From: Rhizobium sp. CF080
GTDB taxonomy: Bacteria > Pseudomonadota > Alphaproteobacteria > Rhizobiales > Rhizobiaceae
Direction: 5' to 3'
DNA: 64,000 nucleotides
Assembly (NCBI RefSeq): GCF_000282095.2
Contig: NZ_AKKC02000004.1
Span: 1,240,001 to 1,304,000, forward strand
Shown here: positions 40,871-50,159 of the stretch, piece after piece
Position numbering within the stretch: the stretch's first letter is position 1
How the letters are laid out: every line of letters starts with the position of its first letter
Notes under the pieces: model-generated
What the model was told of the DNA's origin: nothing
Databases searched by the model: none
Seen by the model: only the letters and a program-made list of their open reading frames with translations
Made by a program: the position numbers and the translations under genes

Positions 40871-41794
40871 TCAAATATAAACGCGGAAATAGTCAACGCG
40901 CATGGATGTGAACCTGTCCTTGTCCAGGAGCGGGTCCGGAAAACGGACATCACTTCTTAAGGCAAGCGTGAGGAGCGGCCAGAATGTGTCGCCATTCGCA
41001 TCCATCTCTTTCGAACGGGTGATGGGCCATTCGGCGGGCTTGCCGGTCCGAGTATCCGTAACTGGCCGGCGATCAAAAAAGGGCGTGCAACTCCTGTCGG
41101 TAATCAGGACGCCGTAGCGGCAATATCCCCCGGTCAATTTAACCGGCGTTTTCACCCCAGTGCTTTCATGATGCTGGTCATTTCCTCCCCACTCATGGAG
41201 ATAAGTGCCATAAACATCGGGCTCGAAACCTTTATGCTCGACCACATCGATTTCGATACTTGTCTTTGGAAACAGTATACTCCGCCCGTTCAGCATCCAG
41301 AAGGCCGGCCACGTCAATGGATGGGCGGGAAACAGCATCCTTGCTTCGAAATAACCTTTCCTCCAGCTTTTGGTTATCGTGCCGTCCCGGCGGGCAGTTT
41401 GAAGGTTGCCTGATATCCATTGGAATTCGGGAAGATTGTTGCCGTAATATTTGGGAACCTTCATCGTCCCGCCCATGTAGGTCGCACCAATTTGGAGCGC
41501 TTTGCCCTTGCTCGCATTGACGTCATCGACGATGGAGTATGGAAGAAATCCCTCTTCGCCGCCTTGCCTCGCAAAAGCGGAGCGCCCATAAAACCCGGCG
41601 TCCCAAGTCCCGGCTTTCGGCCCGGCATTCCAAACAGACCAATCAATCGTCTCGAACGTGTCCTCAAAGACAAGTGTTCGATTGAGAGTTGGGTCTTCTA
41701 CTGCCGCAGATGCCGAACCCGATCCAATGGCTCCCAGCAATCCGACCGCTGCTGTCCTCTGCACGAATTCACGGCGCGATAACGAGCTTGCCAT
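40871..41794 (-). CDS. Glycoside hydrolase family 16 endo-beta-glycanase, Tat-exported
   Basis: A 307-residue secreted enzyme. Tat signal SRREFVQ at residues 6-12 with hydrophobic stretch to about 30; GH16 jelly-roll domain about 38-305 with catalytic EIDVVE (Glu181 nucleophile, Asp183, Glu186 acid/base). Conserved neighbours: WPAFWMLNG and YFRVYI at the end. In rhizobia GH16 enzymes (ExoK, ExsH) cut nascent exopolysaccharide to lower mass; this one lies inside an EPS locus and probably trims its product. Those known enzymes use other export routes, so a Tat signal is a point of interest. Confidence 0.92.
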   Translation of the reverse strand: MASSLSRREFVQRTAAVGLLGAIGSGSASAAVEDPTLNRTLVFEDTFETIDWSVWNAGPKAGTWDAGFYGRSAFARQGGEEGFLPYSIVDDVNASKGKALQIGATYMGGTMKVPKYYGNNLPEFQWISGNLQTARRDGTITKSWRKGYFEARMLFPAHPLTWPAFWMLNGRSILFPKTSIEIDVVEHKGFEPDVYGTYLHEWGGNDQHHESTGVKTPVKLTGGYCRYGVLITDRSCTPFFDRRPVTDTRTGKPAEWPITRSKEMDANGDTFWPLLTLALRSDVRFPDPLLDKDRFTSMRVDYFRVYI

Positions 41795-41822
41795 GACATC
41801 ATCTCCCTCCGATAGCCCAAGG

Positions 41823-42965
41823 TTATGAAGTTGCCGTACTCATCAAAGCGTCGGCGTGAATATCTACGACGTTCTCGGTACTGAAGCGGTCGATGAAACT
41901 CTGTCGAAATCGGCCGTGCGCTTTTTCCTGATTTAGATTTCGGCAGTAATAGTCCATCGTTTCCACGAGTTCATCGAGATCATCGATCGGCACAAGCCGG
42001 CCAAGGCGCGGATCGATGAGAATATCGCTCGGACCGAACTCACAGTCCGTCGCTATGACCGGCAGCCCGAACCTCAGAGCCTCGCATATCGCCAATGACC
42101 ATCCTTCCCATCTTGACGTCGAGACATAGACATCACTTTCCGCCAGAGCGGGCTGAGGGTTGTCGGGATGATATTCAATGCTAACGGCGTCCTCCAAGCC
42201 GAGGCGCTCAATCTTTTCGCGAAGTGCCGTTTCGTCCTGACCGTATCCGACGATCTTCAGTTTGATATTGCTACGAACTTTGCGGAGTTCAGAAAAGGCT
42301 GCCAGCAGGATGTCCTGTCCTTTTTGGAAGGAAAACCGCCCGACATTGATGAACCGAATTTCTTCTATTTGCCGGGCCGCGATCTCGTCGGGGACATCAA
42401 ATTTCCGAACAGGATTTGGGACCCAAAAATCCGGTTGGTTGCTTTTAAACATCGTCTTGAAGGCCGCCAGTTGACGAGGCGAAGTCCCAAACACCGATGC
42501 GACGCGAGACACGAAGAACGCCCTCATCAAGAAAAAAAGCAATTTTGCCTTGATATGGCTCCGTTCAAGTCGCGGGTTGCCGTGGAGGTAAACGGCGAAT
42601 TTCCGGCGGATCCCGATGCAGGCCACCATGCAGACCACGGTTGGCTCGATCTGCGGCACGACCACCAAGCTGTAATCCTTGCTCGCTATGACGTCGCGCA
42701 AGATCCAGATCAATCCGAGCCTGCTAGAAGCAAGCCGATCGATCGCCGTGTATCTTGGCACTTCCTTCGGTCGATTCTGGTGAACGGACGTATAAAGTAC
42801 GTCTATGTCAAAGGTATCCGAATATTTGTCGGCAAGGCAGGTACATATCGTGTCCACAACCCTCTCTATTCCCGCAAAGGTGGACGTCCCGGGCTGAATA
42901 TACAGGATCTTCAACGGTCGGCTCGAAGCGGAACTCACATTTTCGGAAGTGATTTTCGCATTCAT
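41823..42965 (-). CDS. Glycosyltransferase, family 4 (GT-B)
   Basis: A 380-residue cytoplasmic glycosyltransferase. N-terminal acceptor domain begins KILYIQPGTSTFAGIERVVD; the C-terminal GT1-type nucleotide-sugar domain has INVGRFSFQKGQDILLAAF, a VGYGQDE strand, and the donor-binding ESDVYVSTSRWEGWSLAICEAL segment with the E-x7-E spacing. The ATG at 42965 has GAGGG 8 nt upstream; a GTG at 42980 is possible. One of several sugar-adding steps of the locus. Donor and acceptor cannot be read. Confidence 0.92.
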   Translation of the reverse strand: MNAKITSENVSSASSRPLKILYIQPGTSTFAGIERVVDTICTCLADKYSDTFDIDVLYTSVHQNRPKEVPRYTAIDRLASSRLGLIWILRDVIASKDYSLVVVPQIEPTVVCMVACIGIRRKFAVYLHGNPRLERSHIKAKLLFFLMRAFFVSRVASVFGTSPRQLAAFKTMFKSNQPDFWVPNPVRKFDVPDEIAARQIEEIRFINVGRFSFQKGQDILLAAFSELRKVRSNIKLKIVGYGQDETALREKIERLGLEDAVSIEYHPDNPQPALAESDVYVSTSRWEGWSLAICEALRFGLPVIATDCEFGPSDILIDPRLGRLVPIDDLDELVETMDYYCRNLNQEKAHGRFRQSFIDRFSTENVVDIHADALMSTATS

Positions 42966-43037
42966 GCGGCTGTCCCTCACCGTGTTTGACTTGCTATATC
43001 CAGGCGTTTCTCGCCAATCCGGCTCTAGGCCGAATGC

Positions 43038-43727
43038 TTATTCAGCGAGGACGAGCAGGGAATACCCACCAAGCAATCGCACAGCGAAGTCGGGGCTGAC
43101 GGAATAGAGCGTTCGTCGCGGAAGCCTCATCAATCGGCTGCTCAAGGCTTGGCGGGGGAGTTCAAGGCGACTTGCCGTATAACTGCTATCAATGATCTTG
43201 TAGCCGCAGCCCCTAAGGGTCGCGAGAGCGGTATCTTTAAAGAAGTAATGCAGATGGCCGACATTCGCGCGCAGTCTCATGATCGGCCATGCCCGCAGGA
43301 CTGACTGCACCGAAAGGTCCAGGGGAATGTGGAAAACCTTGTATCTCCCCCGTGATCGGAGCGCTTTGAGAAATTTTATGTAGTCTTCGACATGCTCAAT
43401 GACGTCTGCCACCACAAGGATGTCGAAAGAGGTGTCTTCTTCGACGAAGTCCTTGAGATGGAAGGTCACGCTTGCCGATTTTTTATTCCTGGCTCTTTCA
43501 TATGCGTGCGGCGAAATCTCGTACCCTGATAAATGTGCCTGCGGAAATGCCCGCGCAAGATTCATCAGTATTTCCCCGGTTCCGCATCCCACTTCACAAA
43601 GCGTTTCGAACCTAAGCTCATTTTTGCGGATGATCGCTTCTATATGCCTGGCCTTCCACGGAGAATCTTCTTCATGCCAAGTTGGATTACGGTCCGCGTA
43701 TAGGTTTCCCTCGTAGATCTCCTGCAT
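43038..43727 (-). CDS. Class I SAM-dependent methyltransferase
   Basis: A 229-residue methyltransferase. Motif I is LCEVGCGTGEILMNLA (about residues 43-58), motif II SGYEISPHAYERA, and motif III DILVVADVIEHVEDYIKFLK (about 102-121), the pattern of Methyltransf_11/23 proteins. In polysaccharide loci such enzymes methylate sugars or terminate chains. GGAGAT precedes the ATG. About 57 bp separate its end from the following glycosyltransferase gene. Target not determined. Confidence 0.9.
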   Translation of the reverse strand: MQEIYEGNLYADRNPTWHEEDSPWKARHIEAIIRKNELRFETLCEVGCGTGEILMNLARAFPQAHLSGYEISPHAYERARNKKSASVTFHLKDFVEEDTSFDILVVADVIEHVEDYIKFLKALRSRGRYKVFHIPLDLSVQSVLRAWPIMRLRANVGHLHYFFKDTALATLRGCGYKIIDSSYTASRLELPRQALSSRLMRLPRRTLYSVSPDFAVRLLGGYSLLVLAE

Positions 43728-43880
43728 GATGGCTCACCTTCAGATTTGAGCTAAACTGAAGGATTTCACGGCTGAAAAAAGTTGTCCACTCAAAATTAAA
43801 GCAATTTTAATTAATTTCCATCAGATGCGATGTCATAATGTGTAATCATTGATAAAATCACGGTCCTGAATAGGTCTATT

Positions 43881-43891
43881 TTTTGATGATG
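43881..43891 (-). repeat. CATCATCAAAA element, copy 1, within a short inverted repeat
   Basis: One of three 11-base copies in the EPS locus (others 44294-44304 minus, 59988-59998 plus), each intergenic and oriented the same way toward the next gene. Here it lies about 155 bp upstream of the methyltransferase start and partly inside the inverted repeat GATGTAG/CTACATC (43888-43911). Possible regulator site; not proven. Confidence 0.35.
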
Positions 43892-43909
43892 TAGTTGATT
43901 CTATCTACA

Positions 43910-44203
43910 TCAATCGGATGAGTATTTCGATTTCATCGCTATCCCCGCGCGTTTTTCTCTGCGCGACATCCCCTTTACATAAATAAGATAAAGAAGTCCG
44001 TGAGTGACTGCGTAGCCGGCTTCCAGCACAGCAGCGAGAAGAACGGACCAATAAAAAACCTGGAAGGTCGGGTACCCCAGGCCAAGACCGGTAGCGACGA
44101 AAACTGCGATCACCAAGATTATCATGAAAGTAAAAATCAAAACTGGTACCCTCACCCCGCAGATGGCGCCGATGATGAATGAGATGACCAAAGCCCAGGC
44201 CAT
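43910..44203 (-). CDS. Small membrane protein of unknown function
   Basis: A 97-residue protein with two to three membrane helices (about residues 4-20, 22-40 and 48-72) and a basic C-terminal tail (KGMSRREKRAGIAMKSK). The segment VLLAAVLEAGYAVTHGLLYLIY loosely recalls the helix of ExoX-type exopolysaccharide repressors (LLQIGYFAGILYMVW in the protein at 63416-63640), so it could be a distant member; that is only a visual resemblance. It sits between the OPX gene and the methyltransferase gene on the same strand. Confidence 0.55.
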   Translation of the reverse strand: MAWALVISFIIGAICGVRVPVLIFTFMIILVIAVFVATGLGLGYPTFQVFYWSVLLAAVLEAGYAVTHGLLYLIYVKGMSRREKRAGIAMKSKYSSD

Positions 44204-44293
44204 AAATGCCCTTTGATTGCTTGCGCTAATATGAACAATACAAAAAGGTTACATGCCCGAAATGTTCCAGGCAAGTGAATTTTATTCAGATTT

Positions 44294-44304
44294 TTTTGAT
44301 GATG
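44294..44304 (-). repeat. CATCATCAAAA element, copy 2
   Basis: Second copy, on the minus strand, about 90 bp upstream of the small membrane-protein gene (start 44203), followed by further A residues in that orientation. See the copies at 43881 and 59988. Confidence 0.35.
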
Positions 44305-44336
44305 GCAGCGATCTTTGATCCGCCCTCAAAGTAATA

Positions 44337-45689
44337 TCACTGTGTATCTTTTTGGTTCATGAAGAGCTCTGCGTTGGGGGTGGCGCTACGTCTTTTGACG
44401 CGTAGGACGTCGCCTGGTGCGACGAGGTCATCATCATTCACGTCTAGCGTCGTTATCTTTCCGTCGATTTGGCGGCTGATCGTTAGGCTGAAAGCTGTCT
44501 GATTATCCGCCGCCAATGGACCGAGGACCGTTGGAGCGTAAGTTTCTATATTCGTGAGAAGTGCCTGGGTTGTCTTTGACTTCTCAAGGATCGAAGCCAG
44601 GCTATCTCGAAGACCTGCTGCCTCTATCAGAGCATCACGTTTGTATTTATCTTCTACATCAGTTGCTTGTTGATCGAGCTTGGCGAGATCCTGCTGCGTT
44701 TTGACGATTGCTAACGAAACATCCAAGCCTCTGCTTTCAAGGTCTGCAACGTTTTGACTCGCTCCCACTTGGCGTGACGATAGCGTCAATCCCTGTGAGA
44801 CAAGCTTGTTTACGGAATTGAGGTCTTTGGTCGCCAACTCCATCTGCTGTGCAAGCAGGCTCTCCTTCGCTCTTAGAGCTTGCAACTGTCTTGTTGCGAG
44901 GGACTTGGCCTGCTCAAGCGCCTCGAGCTCGGTCTGCATTGATCGTGCCCGGCTCTCAAAAAGCGCCTTTTCATCACTCATCATTCTTGCCACGACGGGC
45001 TGATCGGCACGCGTAGTGACGATTTGAGGGAAAACGATCGTCGGCTGATTGTTCAGAACGGCTTCGACGCGCGCCTGTCGAGCGGCCAGCCCTAGGCGCT
45101 GCCAACCCAGTTCGCGGAGCTCCCCCTCGCTGACGATTGCCTCACGCTGCACTCCTATTACGGTTGTGTCGGCATGCCCTGTTCCGCCGGCCATGCTGAG
45201 CGCCTGCACCACCGTCAAACCCGGGATGAAACTGTATTTACCCGGGGCGGCGACGATGCCAGTGACGAAGAACGGCCGATAGGTGGAGATTTCTACGGAG
45301 GCTGAGGGGCGCTTCTGAAGGCCGATCTGGCGTTGCAGCTGATCGCCGATGACATTCGATATCTGCTCGAGCGTTTTACCAGCAGCCGGAACAGTCCCGA
45401 TAATCGGAAGCGACAGACTGCCGCCTGCAGATACAGTAAATTCGCCGGTTAAAGGTGCCCATTCGAACGCGACACCGGCATTAGGCCGCCATTCAAAAAC
45501 CCGGACCCTTATGACGTCCTGGGGACCCAACGTATATTCGTCAGCTCTTGCAGATGACCATGCCGCGCCGAGCAACAGCGATAGAAAAATGATAAAATAC
45601 GCTTTCAGTGCCAGATAGCGACCTGTACCAGAACGCGCCCTCCGTTCAACGGAAACGCCGTTGGTACCTCTTGGAACGCCTGGGTTCAT
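44337..45689 (-). CDS. Polysaccharide export (OPX) protein, ExoF-like
   Basis: A 450-residue exported protein of the Wza/ExoF class. A signal segment ends near AWSSARA (about residue 49); the poly_export domain begins YTLGPQDVIRVRVFEW and continues with LPIIGTVPAAGKTLEQI; a SLBB-like domain carries VTGIVAAPGKYSFIPGLTVVQALSMAGG. Residues about 235-385 form a long Gln/Leu-rich coiled coil, as in ExoF-type proteins and unlike short Wza. It forms part of the outer-membrane or periplasmic export path for the polymer. Start at 45689 with GGAG upstream. Confidence 0.9.
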   Translation of the reverse strand: MNPGVPRGTNGVSVERRARSGTGRYLALKAYFIIFLSLLLGAAWSSARADEYTLGPQDVIRVRVFEWRPNAGVAFEWAPLTGEFTVSAGGSLSLPIIGTVPAAGKTLEQISNVIGDQLQRQIGLQKRPSASVEISTYRPFFVTGIVAAPGKYSFIPGLTVVQALSMAGGTGHADTTVIGVQREAIVSEGELRELGWQRLGLAARQARVEAVLNNQPTIVFPQIVTTRADQPVVARMMSDEKALFESRARSMQTELEALEQAKSLATRQLQALRAKESLLAQQMELATKDLNSVNKLVSQGLTLSSRQVGASQNVADLESRGLDVSLAIVKTQQDLAKLDQQATDVEDKYKRDALIEAAGLRDSLASILEKSKTTQALLTNIETYAPTVLGPLAADNQTAFSLTISRQIDGKITTLDVNDDDLVAPGDVLRVKRRSATPNAELFMNQKDTQ

Positions 45690-45718
45690 ATCGGATGCTC
45701 CAGTGGACTCATCTACCG

Positions 45719-46846
45719 TTACGCAATTCGGACATTCCTTGGCTCATCCCAGATCTGTCTCGGCGATACGATCTGATTGGCGAGAGATGTGAACTTGTCG
45801 ATAAAAACCGCGGTCCGGTACTCCGACGCCCTTGCCACCGCATCGGCAGGATTGAAGTCCGCGCGATCGGCACGTTCGATCGCCTCTATGATGGCTTCGA
45901 CCGTCTGAGTTGAAAAGAACAGGCCGGTCTTACCGTCGACAACGGTTTCGGTGGCTCCACCTCTGCCATAGGCGACTACAGGTCGGCCGCTCGCCATCGC
46001 TTCGACAGGCACGATGCCGAAATCCTCCTCTCCTGGAAACACAAGAGCTTTGCAGCGCGCGTAGTGGTGTCTCAGCACCTCAAAGGGCTGCGGCCCCATG
46101 AATGTCACCGTAGGGCCTGCGGACTTGCGAAGCTGCGCAAGCATTTCGCCGCCGCCGATGACGATCAATTTTTTCTTCATGCGAGAGAAAGCCTCGACGG
46201 CCAAGTCCGGTCGCTTGTAACCGACCAGTTCTCCGGCCATCAGGTAGTAATCCTCGATCTCGTCGGCGCGAACCGGACGAAAGGCCGTGGTATCAACCGG
46301 TGGGTGGATGACCTGCGCCTCCCGGCGATAGTAACTTTTGATCCGCTGAGCCACAGTCGCTGAATTTGCGATAAAATTGTCGACGCGACTTGCTGTTCCG
46401 ACGTCCCATGTTCGCAAATAATGCGCCAATGGCGGCATCATCAAGCGCGTCATCAGGTCGGAACTATTATAGTATCGATTGTACATATTCCAGACATATC
46501 GCATTGGCGAATGGCAATAGCAGATATGAGGTGCCGGAGATGTTGGGATTATACCTTTGGCAGGGCCAGATTCACTGCTGATGATCAGATCATAGCCACT
46601 GAGATCTAGTTGCTCTAGCGCCAGAGGCATCAGCGGCAGATATTTCTTGTACAGGCGATTGGCGAACGGAAGCCTGTCAATGAAAGTCGTATGGATGCGG
46701 TGCTTAGATATCTCGGCGGATATCGCTGATGGATTATAGACATGTGTGTAGATGTCGGCGTCAGGGTAGATTTTGCAAAGCGCTTCTAGGACTTTCTCAC
46801 CACCGCGCATGCCTACCAGCCAATAGTGAACTATTGCTACATGCAT
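45719..46846 (-). CDS. Glycosyltransferase, family 4 (GT-B)
   Basis: A 375-residue glycosyltransferase resembling the WbaZ/mannosyltransferase type. N-terminus MHVAIVHYWLVGMRGGEKVLEAL with the glycine-rich acceptor loop; CYCHSPMRYVWNMYNRYY; C-terminal donor domain with LMAGELVGYKRPDLAVEAF, VFMGPQPFEVL-type strand and KALVFPGEEDFGIVPVEAMASGRPVVAYGRGG (given as the E-x7-E region). ATG 46846 is preferred to an upstream start at 46873. It is followed by the OPX gene after 29 bp. Linkage unknown. Confidence 0.92.
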   Translation of the reverse strand: MHVAIVHYWLVGMRGGEKVLEALCKIYPDADIYTHVYNPSAISAEISKHRIHTTFIDRLPFANRLYKKYLPLMPLALEQLDLSGYDLIISSESGPAKGIIPTSPAPHICYCHSPMRYVWNMYNRYYNSSDLMTRLMMPPLAHYLRTWDVGTASRVDNFIANSATVAQRIKSYYRREAQVIHPPVDTTAFRPVRADEIEDYYLMAGELVGYKRPDLAVEAFSRMKKKLIVIGGGEMLAQLRKSAGPTVTFMGPQPFEVLRHHYARCKALVFPGEEDFGIVPVEAMASGRPVVAYGRGGATETVVDGKTGLFFSTQTVEAIIEAIERADRADFNPADAVARASEYRTAVFIDKFTSLANQIVSPRQIWDEPRNVRIA

Positions 46847-47125
46847 ATCCGCCCCACACACGATATAACGCAACTCGTGCCCACTGAATATTAAAGTACT
46901 GCACTCACATCTTCTTTATCAGAAGAGAGATACTTTTGCCATTTTGTCCGACCTGTATTGCAAATCGGCGCAAAACGTTCGATCATACTGTGCCGTCTTC
47001 AGGATGGTCTTATACTGCGCCGCAATAAGTCTATTGTCAAACGATTTACCCCTTGTTAATCTAATTATGTATGTCGCTGGACGATATCTGCCCAAACTCA
47101 TTTGTCTTTCGTAAAGGTAGGGAGC

Positions 47126-47848
47126 ATGCAGATGAGTGACCTTGATGTTCGCGGTAATTTCAATGTCATCGCTGGGAACGCCCGTGTTGACCACAGGACT
47201 GCGGAGTACCCCAGAAGCGCTGCGTCGTCTCGGCGCCTCTCACTGCATCTTAAATATGCGGTCGACGCCCTTATCGCGTTGGTAGGATTGGTGATCTTGT
47301 CGCCGATAATACTGATCATGATCGCAATGTTGATGGTAATCCAAGGCCGACCGGTCTTTATCGCTCACCGCCGCATCGGCCGGCATGGCGTGATGTTCCC
47401 CTGCTTCAAGTTCAGAACGATGGTAACCGACGCCGAACAGGTGCTGGTTCGATACCTTGCCGCCAACCCCGTCGAACGAGCCGAATGGAACGTCACGCGC
47501 AAGTTACGCAACGATCCGCGCATAACGCCTTTTGGGATCCTTTTGCGCAAGAGCAGCATCGATGAAATACCGCAGCTTTTCAACGTCGTACTTGGCCACA
47601 TGAGCCTTGTAGGACCAAGGCCAATCGTCCCGAGCGAGGTAGAACTCTACGGTCCCCACTTTGCCGACTATATCCAAGTCCGGCCCGGATTGACGGGTCT
47701 CTGGCAAATCAGCGGTCGCACCGACACAAGTTATAGCCGAAGGGTCGAACTCGATGTGCGCTATGTTCGAGAGCAAAGCACATGGGGTGACATCGTTATC
47801 ATGATGAAAACGATCCCGGCGGTTTTGCGAGCGCATGGAAGCTATTGA
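47126..47848 (+). CDS. Undecaprenyl-phosphate sugar phosphotransferase (ExoY/WcaJ C-terminal type)
   Basis: A 240-residue monotopic phosphoglycosyl transferase that starts the repeat unit by moving sugar-1-phosphate to the lipid carrier. One membrane segment (about residues 42-68, DALIALVGLVILSPIILIMIAM), then CFKFRTM, RKSSIDEIPQLFNVV, MSLVGPRP and PGLTGLWQISGR, all canonical. The short form without the N-terminal membrane domain matches ExoY. Start at 47126; a TTG at 47102 and ATG at 47132 are alternatives. It is divergent from the GT4 gene with about 280 bp between, the probable main promoter region of the locus. Confidence 0.95.
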   Translation: MQMSDLDVRGNFNVIAGNARVDHRTAEYPRSAASSRRLSLHLKYAVDALIALVGLVILSPIILIMIAMLMVIQGRPVFIAHRRIGRHGVMFPCFKFRTMVTDAEQVLVRYLAANPVERAEWNVTRKLRNDPRITPFGILLRKSSIDEIPQLFNVVLGHMSLVGPRPIVPSEVELYGPHFADYIQVRPGLTGLWQISGRTDTSYSRRVELDVRYVREQSTWGDIVIMMKTIPAVLRAHGSY

Positions 47849-47851
47849 GGC

Positions 47852-47863
47852 ACAGTGCACTGT
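47852..47863. repeat. 12-bp perfect palindrome ACAGTGCACTGT
   Basis: Lies 3 bp after the stop codon of the priming transferase gene and 265 bp before the next start. A palindrome of this kind could be an operator for the downstream gene, but it has no U-run and may be chance. Confidence 0.3.
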
Positions 47864-48128
47864 CTTCTGGTCTTCGCCGCAGCCGGTCTCGGAATTGGCT
47901 CATTCGCAAGAGCCTCATCCTGTGCCGGCAACGCGGCGGAACTGATGTTCAATCGTAGATTCTTCCCCGGGGAGCAAGTTTAGTGCGTTCAGTTCAAGAC
48001 CGCTTCTTCAGAATCTGGCCCGATAGATCCGGCCGAGGAAAGGTTCGTACGAACCGATTTCCTCTAGATGCTACTACCACTTGCTACGGTCGCCTGAGTT
48101 ACCCTTTGTTGTGCTCGGGAGAAGTCTG

Positions 48129-50159
48129 ATGAGACCGACCGAGGCGTTTGCGATCAATGGTCGGTTCCTATCTCAGAATGGGACAGGGGTTCAGCGCTAC
48201 GCGTCCAATGTGGTCACCGCGATTGCATCTCTTGTCGTCGAGGGACATGAAGTCCCAATTGTAGCCCCCACGGGAACGCGCGATCCCAACTTGAAACCCA
48301 TGCGGCTTGTCCAGGCTGGTCGGTTCAGGGGCCATCTGTGGGAGCAGTTCGAACTTCCAGCAAGATGGCGCGGCCGGCTCCTAAACCTATGCAACACGGC
48401 ACCTGCGGTGAAGGCGAACCAGATCGTTTGTATCCACGATGCCAACATATTTGCGGCCCCCGAAAGCTATAGCCGCGCTTTTCGCACCTTCTATGCATCC
48501 CTCCAGCCGCTTCTGGTGCGGAGGTCAATTCGGATCGCAACTGTGTCCCACGCCTCGGCGCGCCAGATCGCGCGTCATCTCCCCATTGCGCCAGAGGAAA
48601 TAGCGGTTCTTGGAAATGGCCATGAACATGCACTGCAGTGGCAGGCAGCTCTGGCGAAGGCAGCCCCGCGGGTCGTTGACGCCATTCGATCGCGAGGCCG
48701 CCAATATGTCCTGGCGCTTGGCTCGCGCGCGCGCCATAAAAACCTTGAACTGCTCGTCAAGCTGGCGCCGTCGTTGGACGACCAAGACATCGACATCGTC
48801 GTCGCCGGAGGTGAGGAGGCCATATTCACAGGCAGTCGGTTCGAAGCCGGATCAAATTTCCATCTGCTTGGGCGTGTCAGCGACGACGATCTTGCCTGCC
48901 TGTTGCAAAACGCCCTGTGCCTCGTTTTCCCCTCGCTCAGCGAGGGATTTGGATTGCCCATCCTGGAAGCCATGACTCTCGGATGCCCCGTTGTTTCATC
49001 CAATTGCGCCAGCATGCCGGAGGTTTGCGGCAATGCGGCACTGATGGCTTCGCCATTCGATCCGTCGATGTGGTTGGCCCATATTCGCGCCTTGAAAGAG
49101 TCCTCCTCGCTTGCAGATGACCTGCGCGGCGGGGGTCTTGAACAGGCCCGGAACTTTTCATGGTCAAAAACCGCAAGTGGCTATCTGGAGTTGCTGGAAC
49201 GCCCCTTCTCAAAACTCGCGACCCATAGCGCCGGCGAAACCGGAATACCGCGATCCGCAGTCGTCGTGGCAACGCGCGGACGTCCTGATGTTGCCACCGC
49301 CACGGTTCGACATCTCCTTTCGAGCCAGACCGTCTGCCCCGATACGCTGATCTTGTCTTGTTCAGACATGTCTGACGCCGGCGATCTACGGTTCGATGCG
49401 CGTGTAACGATTGTGCTGGGCCCTGCAGGTCTGACCGCACAGCGAAACACGGCCCTCGCCAGCTTGCCTCAGGGTACGGAGATCGTGATTTTTTTCGATG
49501 ACGATTTCGTCGCGCATGAGAACTGGATTGCTGCCGCAGCGAGAATATTCCGCGAGGAATGTCGCGTCGTCGGCTTTACCGGCCATGTCGTCGCCGATGG
49601 TATCAAGGGACCGGGTATCCCATTCGGTGTCGCTCGCGATCTGCTCGCGCAAGCGCCCTCGCCGAACCGCAAATGGCTTGAACCCCATAGCCCATATGGC
49701 TGCAACATGGCATTTCGAGTGGCCGCCATCGGCGAGGTAAGATTTGACGAACGCCTCGTCCTATACGGCTGGCTGGAGGATCGCGATTTTGCCACGATCC
49801 TCGCCAAGGTTGGTGGTCGGTTCGTCAAGTGTGCCGAAGCCTTCGGTGTTCACATGGGGGTAAAAGGCGGCCGCGTCAGCGGCGAACGCCTCGGTTACTC
49901 GCAAATCGTCAACCCCTTCTACATGCTCCGAAAAGGCAGCATGACGGTCTCCCAGGTTGCGGATCAGGTTCTGCGGAATGTCACCAGCAATGTTGGGCGG
50001 TTTGCTTGGCCGGAACCTTTCATCGACCGTCGCGGCCGGGTGAAAGGCAATTTGCTTGCGATCACCGATATCTTGCGGGGACGTTTGGAGCCGGAACGGG
50101 CCGCCTTGCTGCCGCCCGCAAGGAGCTTCGGACATTTACTAAAGGGGAAGGTTGAATGA
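48129..50159 (+). CDS. Bifunctional glycosyltransferase, GT4-GT2 fusion
   Basis: A 676-residue protein joining two transferases. N-terminal GT-B part about residues 5-365: INGRFLSQNGTGVQRYA, VLALGSRARHKNLELL, and the donor segment VFPSLSEGFGLPILEAMTLG. C-terminal GT-A part about 373-640: SAVVVATRGRPDVATATVRHLL, the DxD-type EIVIFFDDDFVAHENW and GCNMAFR then a WLEDRD acceptor-site motif. It can add two sugars in succession. Start at ATG 48129; an upstream in-frame start at 48081 is possible. The stop overlaps the Wzz-like gene by 4 bp (ATGA). Confidence 0.92.
   Translation: MRPTEAFAINGRFLSQNGTGVQRYASNVVTAIASLVVEGHEVPIVAPTGTRDPNLKPMRLVQAGRFRGHLWEQFELPARWRGRLLNLCNTAPAVKANQIVCIHDANIFAAPESYSRAFRTFYASLQPLLVRRSIRIATVSHASARQIARHLPIAPEEIAVLGNGHEHALQWQAALAKAAPRVVDAIRSRGRQYVLALGSRARHKNLELLVKLAPSLDDQDIDIVVAGGEEAIFTGSRFEAGSNFHLLGRVSDDDLACLLQNALCLVFPSLSEGFGLPILEAMTLGCPVVSSNCASMPEVCGNAALMASPFDPSMWLAHIRALKESSSLADDLRGGGLEQARNFSWSKTASGYLELLERPFSKLATHSAGETGIPRSAVVVATRGRPDVATATVRHLLSSQTVCPDTLILSCSDMSDAGDLRFDARVTIVLGPAGLTAQRNTALASLPQGTEIVIFFDDDFVAHENWIAAAARIFREECRVVGFTGHVVADGIKGPGIPFGVARDLLAQAPSPNRKWLEPHSPYGCNMAFRVAAIGEVRFDERLVLYGWLEDRDFATILAKVGGRFVKCAEAFGVHMGVKGGRVSGERLGYSQIVNPFYMLRKGSMTVSQVADQVLRNVTSNVGRFAWPEPFIDRRGRVKGNLLAITDILRGRLEPERAALLPPARSFGHLLKGKVE

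Noticed and set aside
46919..47194. 91-codon minus-strand frame between the GT4 and priming-transferase genes
   Set aside because: Overlaps the start of the priming transferase gene and has no recognisable features; more likely promoter DNA.
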